Positions 1 through 8,342 of a stretch of DNA of 13,185 nt are shown here, in pieces. The stretch is from Neonectria sp. B-13 (lineage: Eukaryota > Ascomycota > Sordariomycetes > Hypocreales > Nectriaceae), in assembly GCA_002682825.1 (NCBI GenBank), contig NOKP01000077.1, positions 10,514 to 23,698 of the forward strand, in the 5' to 3' direction. Made by a program: the position numbers and the translations under genes. The notes below the pieces were generated by a model. That model saw nothing but the letters and a program-made list of their open reading frames with translations. It was not told where the DNA came from and ran no database searches. Within the stretch, counting starts at the first letter, position 1. Each line of letters begins with the position of its first letter.

Positions 1-785
1 AATAACTATTGGGTCACGATGAAAGTTTTTCTTCTTCGTTTTTCTTGCTATGACGACAGTACTTCTGTATGTGATAGTAAGACCGCACACCAAATATGCC
101 CATGAATTACCCTGGCAATGTCGAATAGTCGAAAAGTTGTGTTGCTTATTGCTTACACTGGTGTCATAACCTGAGTTTGCTCAGCCAAAGTGTTGCATCG
201 CTGCCTTGTAAAATAGCGAATCGCAGAACATGATGAGGCATGGATGACCAACAATTTGCACTGGTATTGCTTGTTATGTGGAAGTACGGTTAGACAGTTG
301 AACGTATGGAATTTTACCCGTGGCCCCATCGAACCTGGCAAGTTTAGGCCTAACAATGTGAAATTGCATAACTGCTCCCAAGTGACATTCGCCGGCACAA
401 GACACAAGTTGGGGTCCTGGGCAATGCGTAAATCGGACTCATACTGGATGAGATGGTAGTAAGTCCGAAGGTGGCCCAACGCCGCTCGTCGAATACGTGG
501 CCCACGCCCTGTGCTATTAGTGTCTGTGCAGAGAAAGTCTCTTCAGAATGCGTATGAGCCAATGTATCGTGGGGGCGGCTTGATGAAGATGAGATCGTTA
601 ATCCACACAAGATGTAGCCTCTCCGTCACCACGATTGAACGCCGTTTCACCAGCCGTCGGTGGAGCGGCGATATGTGCCCGCTGTCTTGTTTGGACATCA
701 CCAAAGTTTGTCTGCCATCTGGTCCAGATTGTCCGAACAGAGTTCAGTGGCTAGAAAGTCCCACACTCTATTTCCGTTGTCGAGG
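1..785. other. Left flank, no recognisable gene
   Basis: Several short open frames cross this stretch on both strands. None has a recognisable motif, biased composition or a partner exon, and they overlap one another. I see no tRNA-like clover leaf, no repeat array and no transposon end before the terminal repeat starting at 786. It is best read as intergenic or long-decayed sequence. Confidence 0.5.
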
Positions 786-822
786 GTAAGACCAAACCCC
801 CCCATTTTCGAACACTTTTTCG
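786..822 (+). repeat. Left terminal inverted repeat of the first pogo-like transposon
   Basis: It reads GTAAGACC at the outer end, then a C-run and later CACTTTTTC. The reverse complement of 2580-2616 matches at roughly 30 of 37 positions with one 1-base gap in the C-run. The TA at 787-788 is the probable target-site copy. The match also includes the G just outside the TA, which may be chance. Confidence 0.82.
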
Positions 823-2613
823 CCACCTTTTTACCAGGTCACGCGCATCCACCTCTGCATTCCAACTGCGATTTCTCGCGCCACAATCAAGTAATTGTAA
901 TAATCTTTACATCATTCTAATTGCCATGCAAAACTACTCTGAAAGCAATATTCAAAATGTTATCCAGAACGTTTTGGGCTGGTGTTCTCAACGCGCTGCT
1001 GCACAGCGCAATGGAATTCCACGTTCAACCTTGGTCTTCCGACTTAAAGGCGCCCAAAGTTACCAAATTGCTCACAAATACCGCCAAAACTCTCAATGGA
1101 TCAGGAATCTAGTCTTTCTCAATGGGTCATAGTCTAAGAAAGCCTAGGGTTCCCTCCGACTCACGCTCAGCTCATTGAATTCGCTGCTCGGATCGCTGCC
1201 CAGAACGGCCGCATGGAACCTCTTGGATCACACTGTATTGAGGGACTTTTACGTCGAAACCCCAGGACTAAGACTCTCCGAGATCAGAAGCTTGATATCT
1301 CACGTTTTAATGGGGCAACGACTGAGAAAATCAAGAGATTTTTCCGACTTTTGACGATCCCGGAGATCAAAGATATCCCCAGAGAAAATCGCTACAATGT
1401 GGACGAAGCCGGCATTATGGAAGGGCAGGGACATAATGGTCTTGTTCTTGGAAGCTAAGATCATAAGATTACGATGATTAAGAACCCTAGCTCACGATCC
1501 TGGATTCCAATCGTCGAGTGTATCTCAGCAGACGGCCGAGTCTTGACCCCACTGGTGATTTTCAAGGGAAAGACTGTTCAACAGCAATGGTTTCCAGAAG
1601 AGCTTGATTTTCTGTCATCTTGGGACTTAACTGCTACTGAAACAGGCTGGACTAATGACCAGATTGCCCTCATCTGGCTGAAAACCGTCTTTATTCCTCA
1701 GACAACACCTAAGAAAGCGGGAGATAAAACACTCCTCATTGTCGATGGCCACGGCAGTCATACTACAGTCGATTTCATGTTCGAATGCTTCACTAATAAC
1801 ATCTATTTACTATTCCTTATCCCTCATTCTTCCCATGTTCTTCAGCCGTTAGATGTGGCCATCTTCAGCCCTGTGAAGAACGCATACCGGCGTGAGATTT
1901 CCAAGCTGGCCGGACTTCAAGATGATACACAACTGGGCAAGATAACCTCCACACGGTGTTATCACAAGGTACGTACGATTGCTCCTCACATCTTCGAACA
2001 TCCTCTCAGGCTGGAAAGCATCTGGGTTATGGCCAGTGAGCCTAGCAAAGCCCCTGATGAATCCGATGACAAGCAGGCCAGAAATACAGCTGGTAACACC
2101 ACCTAAGAAGATGGCAGAGCCATCAGAAAGTCTCTTCAAGACGCCCCGATCATCACGGCAGCCTCGAACCGCGCTTCAAAACATCCCCTCATTAGCAACA
2201 CTCGACCGAACGATCCGGCTTTTCATGACCAAGGTTGCTAAGGGCATGAATCAGCAAAACACCAAGTTGGCAGCTCAGAATAAGAAATTGCTGGTTCCCA
2301 GGCATGGGATGAAAGAATTGAGACCTAAGAAGAGGAAGAAAGTCACATTTAACCCTAACGAACGGTTTGCAAAGGTGCTGGACGTTTGCGAGGCGCGTGA
2401 AACGATGTACAAAATGTTGGACCCGCCAGGAACGTCAAAGAAAGTCGCACGAATTGGATTCAAAGATATGTGCTTTGAATGGCAGCTAGACCTTCCTAAT
2501 GATGTAAAAATGGCTATATTATAGTGTTGTGTTGTTATTTAATTGATGCATATGCATTTTAGTTGATTTCATTGATGTTCAGAAAAAGTGGCCAGAAATG
2601 GAGGGGTTAGTCT
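789..2613 (+). mobile_element. Fot1/Tan1-like (pogo family, Tc1/mariner) DNA transposon, dead copy
   Basis: A complete element of about 1.83 kb. Its ends are imperfect terminal inverted repeats (786-822 against 2580-2616), and a TA dinucleotide lies on each side (787-788 and 2614-2615), as expected for the TA target duplication of Tc1/mariner/pogo elements. Between them is a single transposase frame with a 5' leader of about 137 bp and a 3' trailer of about 90 bp. The length agrees with Fot/Tan elements of ascomycetes, which are near 1.8-2 kb. Because both ends survive, the copy could in principle still be moved by a transposase supplied elsewhere, although its own gene is broken. The family call rests on the transposase motifs; the exact family name is uncertain. 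Confidence 0.85.
926..2524 (+). pseudogene. Pogo/Fot-type DDD transposase pseudogene (HTH + DDE_1)
   Basis: The ancestral protein would have been about 530 residues. The ATG at 926 opens a psq/CENP-B-like helix-turn-helix (NGIPRSTLVFRLKGAQ). A second DNA-binding helical region follows (PPTHAQLIEFAARI, about 1150-1290), then the DDE_1 nuclease. All three catalytic acidic positions are still present: NVDEAGIMEG near 1400, IVDGHGSHTT near 1740 and LQPLDVA near 1850. The C-terminal part (to 2524) carries a basic patch, RPKKRKK. The frame is broken four times: a probable 1-bp loss in the A-run at 1086-1089, TAA at 1135-1137 in a context where related proteins have Gln, TAA at 1456-1458, and a probable 1-bp gain near 1975-1990. 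No functional protein can be made. The breaks are inferred from where the homology changes frame. Confidence 0.88.
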
Positions 2614-2616
2614 TAC
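2580..2616 (-). repeat. Right terminal inverted repeat of the first pogo-like transposon
   Basis: Read on the minus strand it starts GTAAGACTAACCCC and ends in CACTTTTTCTG, pairing with 786-822. The TA at 2614-2615 is the second copy of the target dinucleotide. The repeat begins about 55 bp after the transposase stop, as expected for these compact elements. Confidence 0.82.
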
Positions 2617-3239
2617 ACGGGCAACCATCAGCGACCAAGGGGACTGTGAGGCTTCAACAAGATTCACGTTGCGTAATGAAGTGTCAAATTGATCCAAATA
2701 ATCTATATCGTTCTCCTTGATTAGAAATCATGCTCAGTTGCGGCTTTCTTAGGTCGAGGACTACCGTGCTCAGCCATAGGGTCTGCTTTTGAAAGAGGCC
2801 GCTTTGCCCTTTGCTCTGCTGGACTTGAGAGACCTTGTGCACAGAAGATGATGTTGGAGTTGGTGTTGTCAATACCAATTTCGCAAAATTTCTTAACGCA
2901 AGGACGCGTCTGAGTGTATCTACCTGACATTACCTAAGGTATTCCGTCCCACCGCAAGCTATCAAATCCGCGGGGACCTATTGGCTGCCTCGCAGACGTC
3001 CCATAGCAAATGGTCATAACGAGACAGCCCAAACTCGTGATGCGCCTTATCAGGCAATGCTGTTAGAAACCGTAAATCGCATTCTGTACAACCCATTGAT
3101 CAAAGTTCGCACCACACAAGAGAACGACGCTGGTTTCGCCGGCTAGGTTCTGTGCAACCTTATTGAAACCGGCCAGAGCAACCCAACCACGACCACACAA
3201 CCATCGTTCTTCCAACCCATTTTTCTTCACCAAAAACAA
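2617..3239. other. Spacer between the two transposons; only a doubtful small ORF
   Basis: The only frame with an ATG and some length is 2930 down to 2721 on the minus strand (69 codons). It has no motif I recognise and could be one exon of a lost gene or chance. The last 100 bp or so before 3240 are probably the 5' leader of the second transposon. I could not find a terminal inverted repeat for that element here. No piece of the missing N-terminal half of the downstream NLR gene is visible on the plus strand. Confidence 0.4.
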
Positions 3240-4514
3240 ATGGAGACTCCAATTAAAGAACGTCAATTGTTCCTAGCCGTTCAGGCTATCAAACAAAGTC
3301 CAGATCTTACGATCCGGGCAGCTGCAAGGATCTACTCAGTCAGCCACGTGACCTTGAGTCGCCGACCCAGAGGCAGCATATCGCAACGCGACAGTCCGAC
3401 TAATTCGCGGAAATTGACAGGGCTAGAGGAAAAGCCAATTCTTCAATATATCCTCGACCTGGATTCGCGTTCGTTTCCTCCGCGGCTTTGTGAGGTGGAA
3501 GATATGGCCAACCTACTACTCGCGGACCGCGACGCGCCTAAGGTCGGGACGCGCTGGGCTTCCAAGTTCGTCAGGTGACAACCAGAGCTGAAGACACGAT
3601 TTTTTCGCAAGTACGACTATAGGAGAGCTCAATGCGAAGATCCAGAAGTTATTCGTGGCTGGTTCGCCCTGGTGCGGAGCACAATCGCGAAGTATGGCAT
3701 TGTGGACTTGGATATCTACAACTTCGACGAGACTGGCTTCATGATGGGCGTTATCTCATGTGGTATGGTCGTCACGAGTGCAGATAGGTGTTCAAACACG
3801 AAATTGGTGCAGCTTGGCAATCGGGAATGGGTTACAGTCATCCAGGGCGTCAGTTCCTCGGGCTGGACGGTCCCTCCGTTCATTATCGTTTCGGACGAAT
3901 TTCACCTCTCGAGCTGGTATGAAAACAACATCATCACTCTCTGTATGCCGCCCCATTCATCTCATATACTCCAGCCTCTTTATGTTGGCTGCTTTGGCCC
4001 ATTGAAGCAGGCGTACGGCCGGCAAATCGAGATGAAGATGAGGGCCGGTACAAGCCATATCACCAAGGGCGACTTCTTCCCCGCGATTTTCGCGGCATTC
4101 CAGGAGGCTATGACGGAAAAGAACGTCCAGGGAGGTTTTCGAGGCGCTGGACTTTCTTCTTTTGACCCTGAATCTGTGATTTCGCGGTTGGATGTGAAGC
4201 CACGGACGCCGACGCCTTCTGAGGGGGGTCGAGGGACACCCGAACCTTGGGTCTCTAAGACGCCTAACAACCCGATTGAGGCGAGCTCGCAGTCAGAATC
4301 TATTAAAGGTCGAATCTCCCATCATCAGAATAGCTCGCCGACATCGATTATTGAAGCTGTTAACCAGTTTGCGAAGGAGACGCAGCAGAAAAGTAGTCGC
4401 AAGCCGAGGACGGAAACGAAGAAACGGTGCTGTGGCACATGCGGGAAGACTGGACACAACGCGAGAACTTGTCAGATAGTTATCTCATCGCCTGAGGACA
4501 ACGACGAGGAGTAA
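3240..4514 (+). pseudogene. Second pogo-family transposase pseudogene with C-terminal zinc knuckle
   Basis: An ATG at 3240 opens 424 sense codons in one frame, interrupted by TGA at 3576-3578 where related proteins have a basic residue (CGA to TGA is the simplest change). Domain order: psq-type HTH (AARIYSVSHVTLSRR), CENP-B-like DNA-binding region (VEDMANLLLADRDAPKVGTR), DDE_1 nuclease, disordered Ser/Pro-rich linker, and a CCHC knuckle (CGTCGKTGHNARTC, 4437-4478). The first catalytic Asp remains in YNFDETGFMMG. The segment that should hold the second one (DGHxSH) is deleted between LSSWYENN and IITLCMPPHSSH, near 3930. The third site reads LQPLYVGCF, so Asp has become Tyr. The protein is therefore catalytically dead. 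It belongs to a different subfamily from the element at 789-2613. Confidence 0.88.
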
Positions 4515-4577
4515 TTTTAATTGATTTTAGGCGTTAGGGTTGAATTCAATGGCCCTCGTAGGCATGGGCGGATTCGG

Positions 4578-4637
4578 GTATGAGCTGGAGTGGCTGACGA
4601 GCTTGTGCAAGACCATCATGATGCTGACTGGCTGTAG
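4578..4637 (+). other. Spliceosomal intron inside the NLR P-loop
   Basis: The 5' site is GTATGAG, a branch-like GCTGAC lies close to the 3' end, and the 3' site is CTGTAG; all fit filamentous ascomycetes, as does the 60-nt length. Removal joins GG to T and restores Gly-Lys-Ser of Walker A (FGKSQVAI). The intron is a multiple of three and has no stop codon in the reading frame, so a retained copy would insert 20 residues between Gly and Lys of the nucleotide-binding loop. Confidence 0.8.
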
Positions 4638-5010
4638 TAAATCGCAGGTCGCTATTCAATTTGCACATCACATCCGCGACACGACACCGCAAACCAGCGT
4701 CTTCTGGGTACACGCGAGTTCGAAGCCAAGGTTTGAAGAGGCATACCGGTCCATTGCGGACAATTTACAGCTACCTAGGCGAAACGATCCCAGCGTCGAC
4801 GTGCTCGGGCTAGTTCGCGACTGGCTGCAGAGAGAGGAAGCTGGCCCGTGGTTGATGGTCTTGGACAATGTCGACGACGTCAATCTCTTCTACCCCAGCT
4901 CCAGCGTCGGAAGAGATGGGGCAGCATGCCATCCAGCGGACGAGAACCCTGCTGCACTAAGCGTGCAGCGGCCACTCGCAGTCTTCTTACCGAAACGCCG
5001 CAATGGAATC

Positions 5011-5032
5011 ATCCTCGTCACATCCTCGTCAC
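5011..5032 (+). repeat. 11-bp tandem duplication causing a frameshift
   Basis: The unit ATCCTCGTCAC occurs twice back to back (5011-5021 and 5022-5032) and is followed by the start of a third copy (AT). One copy alone keeps GIILVTSRSMDAAEKLV in a single frame. The second copy shifts the frame by two and leads to a stop at 5062-5064 in the original frame. At 11 bp it is too short to be an intron. Confidence 0.88.
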
Positions 5033-5862
5033 ATCACGCAGCATGGACGCCGCCGAGAAGCTAGTGGGTAGCCATAAGGCTGTCTACAGGATCCCAGGCA
5101 TGATTGACGCCCAAGCCCTTCAGCTTTTCCGCAAGAAGCTGCAGGGAGACTTTGACGAGAATGCCGCTGCTAATCTTCTTCGTACTCTGGATTATATCCC
5201 GTTGGCCACTACTCAGGCGGCGGCGTACATCAACCGTCGCGCCCCCCGCATATCGGTAAAGACATACCTGGACGCCTTCCGGGAAAGTGATAAGAAGAAG
5301 GGCAGCCTCCTCAACAGCGACACGGGGGATCTTCGACGGGATGAGACCGTCTCCAACTCCGTGGTTACGACGTGGCAAGTAACCCTTGAACAGATACGCC
5401 GCGAGAGACCATCCGCAGCCAACCTGCTCTCACTTATGAGCTTCTTCAATCCGCAGGGCATCCCCGAGTTTGCACTCCACAACTATAAGGGCGATCTGAC
5501 GGAGAATGCGGACGGGGTCAAGGACGACGAGGACAACGACGAATTCGAGGATGATCTGGATGTTCTCCGCGGCTACTCCCTCGTGTCCGTAACAGCAAAG
5601 AGGGATCTGTACGAGATGCATACGCTAGTACAGTTTTGCACTTGTGTCTGGCTATCCGTGGTCGACAATACAGACCGATGGAAACGATTATTTTTATGCG
5701 CCATGTCAAGCCACTTCCCAAACGGTACATTCAAGACCTGCCCCACCTGTCAGATGCTACTGCCCACATATTGAGTCTATAGTGGAGGAGGAGCCGCCAG
5801 AGAAGGACCTAGAGCAGTGGGCCTATTTATTAACGAACTGTGCATGGTACTTAGTCACCACA

Positions 5863-6366
5863 GGGAGCTACACAGCAGCAGAGAAGTTGGGCGAAAAAGC
5901 AGTCAAAACGAGGGCCAGTGTGCTGGGGGAGGAGCATCCGTCGACGCTGACCAGCATGAATAACTTGGCATTAATATACATAAACCAAGGCCGATGGAAG
6001 GAGGCGGAAGAGCTGCAGGTGCGGGTGATGGAGACGACGAAGAATGTCCTTGGAGAGCAGCATCCCAATACGCTGGCCAGTATGGGCAACCTGGCGTCGA
6101 CGTATAGGAACAAAGGTCGATGGAAGGAGGCGGAAGAGCTAGAGTTGCGGGTGATGGAGACGATGAAGAATGCTATTGGAGAGCAGCATCCCGATACGCT
6201 GACCAGCATGAACAACCTGGCCGTTATCTGGAAAGACCAAGGCTGCTCTAGAGATGCTCTAGCTCTGATGCGAAACTGCGTTGTCTTACGAGAGCGAGTG
6301 CTTGATATAGACCATCCGGACGCGGCATCCTCGGCGGCAACTCTGGCCAATTGGGAGGAAGGGAGC
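5863..6366 (+). repeat. 126-bp tandem units encoding 42-residue TPR repeats
   Basis: Four units of 42 codons start at 5863, 5989, 6115 and 6241. The second and third are highly similar at DNA level, both opening GGxCGATGGAAGGAGGCGGA and both carrying GAGCAGCATCCC. The protein pattern is GRWKEAEEL, then GEQHPxTL, then SMxNLA, typical of the kinesin-light-chain-like TPR (TPR_10/TPR_12) in fungal NLRs. The first unit is more diverged and the last is a degenerate cap (GCSRDALALM). Homogenised copies of this kind are prone to unequal exchange, which changes repeat number. Confidence 0.85.
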
Positions 6367-6378
6367 GATCTACCATAG

Positions 6379-8014
6379 AGTATGCAACAGACATGAGGGG
6401 ACGTCTGGTAGATAAGCCTCGTGTGCTAGCTCGAGATAGCAAATTACGTCTCCATAACTGCAGACACCTTCACTGCAGATCCTAAACTGCTTGGTGAGCA
6501 TGTGGCCTTTAAGAGGCGAAATAGAACAAGAGCTGAGATGTACATCAAGAGAAAATCATTAGCATAGTTAATAATAATGTAACAAAGATAACTATTGATC
6601 TTGTTCGCTTAAATCAGCTTGCGATGTCTTTCTGTGAATTCTTTCTCGGCCTGCCACTGAGATTGTCGTGATGATGTGGTGCGCTACCTCCAGTTGATGG
6701 CCAAGGTATTGACTATATTCCTTTCCATTCTTGAAAGCATGGCGGATGTGCAGTTGCGCCTCCCTTCTCTAGACTTGGCTCATTCTGAGCCGACCTGGCA
6801 GCTTGCGCGTTGGAGCCTCCTTGGCAGCAGGCTCCAAACTTGGTGACAGCTGCGGAAGTATCAGAGTCACAGAATAGAGGGATTGCATCGGATCCAGGTT
6901 GTTTGGTCGTTTCTTGACCGGTAGCTTCAATCGTGTTGCAAGGTGACGCATCGCTCGAGAAGCTTGATCCTAGGATTTCGGTCCGGAGAAATATTATGGC
7001 AATCCCATGCTCAGACACTCCAGCGTTAGTTTGCCACTGATGTTTTAACAGCGACGCCGTTAATGGTTTTGTAACTAAGCATTGACGTGAAGTTGATCCA
7101 AGTCACTGGTGACTTTAAATGGCAAAATAGATATAGACCTAACTCTTTGCCGTAATAGTAAAGTCCGAATGCCCAGACCTACCAACGCCGAAGCATCGAC
7201 CGCCCCTCGTGTAAAGTGATCACCGGTTGGCGTTTGATTACTGAGCAGTTGCCCCTGGTTCCGGGTCTTTGGTGTGGACCTGCCCCTGCGGTCCATCCCG
7301 AATGGATGGGCAACTTTGCAGCTCTACTTCAACGTCTGCAATAACGGTTCATGATGACAGAAAACTCCACATAACGGCTCCCTACAGCTGTGGCTTCGAT
7401 CCCCATGCCTCTGGCCGTTCAGCTCGTCGCCATTCAAGCATGGAGCACGTATCGTGGCCGTGTGATGATATACTTGCTCCCACCTGCAAGCCTCTTTATT
7501 TGGTGGACGTCGAGATAGGGAAGACGAGTTCGAGACACACCGTGTGACTGGAAACAGGTGTCACTCACCACCCAGGGCCAGCGTGGTGCTATTAAATGTT
7601 GACGCAGTCTACAGCCGGGGAGGCGGTTGCATTAAGGCTGCAGTGGCAAATATGGGCCTCTGACCCTAGGAACTGGTTGACGGAATTGTAGACAGTTGGC
7701 AACTCCCCCAGTCTATAGGGTCGAGGTGTCTTCCCTGGTTGGGTTGGGGCGAACTTAGCAGCATTGACAGGCCTACTCAATTTTGTGGCAAGAAGAGTTT
7801 GGTCGTGAATTGTATACTGATTCGAATCTGCATTGACTTGAATTCTCAAGAACCTACCCAAGGCGCCTCATTAGGCGATCCAAATTGATAGCTATTTTGT
7901 TGCTCTCTCAAGGCCGTGTTCATGGTCGTGGCCGTGGTCGCATTCATGGTCGCCTGCGTCGTCTGTCGGCATTGCAGGTGTTTGTTTCCCTCCCCTCTCA
8001 CAAATATTGAAAAT
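6379..8014. other. Long stretch without a recognisable gene
   Basis: The left part (to about 6600) is AT-rich 3' flank of the NLR pseudogene. Beyond that, open frames on the minus strand at 7018-6713 and 7861-7592 and on the plus strand at 7269-7547 are short, lack motifs and have no supporting context. The part next to 8014 would be the 3' untranslated region of the bZIP fragment. At 7911-7955 there is a small imperfect repetition of CATGGTCGTGGC-like words. I see no RNA gene, transposon end or terminator that I can defend. Confidence 0.5.
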
Positions 8015-8308
8015 TCAAGTCTGTTGATGATGGTGGCCTTCAGTCGGAGACGCCTCATCGAGCCCCTTGACGTAGCGATGGGCTTCGTGTTTGATGTAGT
8101 CTTGGATCATCGAGCAGTTGCAGTCGGCGTATTGTAGAAGTTGCATCTTGAGCATGTAGACATCGTAGGTAAGGTCGGCTACGCGGCTGGACAAGTCGCG
8201 GTTGATGCGCTCCATTTCTTCATCAGATTTGACTTTCAACGCATCTTCCTTCTTCTTGACTCGGAACTTGCTGGAAGCGATTCGGTCTCGTTGTTGAATC
8301 CATTTGAC
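8015..8308 (-). pseudogene. bZIP transcription factor fragment, 5' end missing
   Basis: On the minus strand an open frame from 8308 to 8015 carries a bZIP domain. The basic region reads QQRDRIASSKFRVKKKEDA; counting from its final Arg, leucines fall at heptad spacing (DL, DL and ML, each seven apart). The tail is a Cys/His-rich DCNCSMIQDYIKHEAHRYV, like that seen in a fungal bZIP group. These proteins bind DNA as nuclear dimers. There is no ATG ahead of the domain, and an in-frame TGA lies at 8309-8311, so the 5' part is gone or lies in an exon I cannot find. The basic-region Asn, which contacts bases in nearly all bZIPs, is Asp here (GAC for AAC), which argues for relaxed selection. The C-terminal stop is intact. 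The fragment lies 34 bp past the stop of the Zn2Cys6 gene on the same strand. Confidence 0.8.
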
Positions 8309-8342
8309 TCAATTGCTATTATTGATCCTGTTGTACTCTGTT

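Larger units (their letters stand above)
4549..6378 (+). pseudogene. Fungal NLR (STAND) pseudogene: NB-ARC plus TPR, N-terminus lost
   Basis: Family members are cytosolic NTPase receptors; some act in non-self recognition and regulated cell death. Homology starts right at the P-loop (ALVGMGGFG, 4552-4578). A 60-bp intron (4578-4637) must be removed to give GMGGFGKSQVAI. Next come Walker B (WLMVLDNVDD, 4849-4878), the GIILVT strand (5005), the GLPL-like YIPLATTQAAAY (about 5193-5228), an acidic insert (about 5525-5560) and an MHD-like motif, YEMHTLVQ (about 5610). TPR units fill 5863-6366. The frame breaks twice: an 11-bp tandem duplication at 5011-5032 moves it from frame 1 to frame 3, and one extra base at 5763-5766 moves it back to frame 1. 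The usual N-terminal effector domain is missing, with a dead transposase ending 34 bp upstream. The in-frame TAG at 4528-4530 rules out a longer start. The C-terminus looks complete. Confidence 0.85.

Noticed and set aside
153..610. Overlapping minus-strand open frames of 86-108 codons
   Set aside because: They overlap each other and plus-strand frames, have no motif or coding-like composition and no partner exons; most likely chance.
4521..4540. Telomere-like TTAGG/TTAGGG words between the transposase and the NLR
   Set aside because: Only two degenerate units in an AT-rich junction; too short to claim an interstitial telomere or a subtelomeric break.
6713..7018. Minus-strand ORF of 101 codons as a hypothetical gene
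   Set aside because: Ser/Thr/Ala-rich low-complexity translation, no ATG-context support, no recognisable domain.
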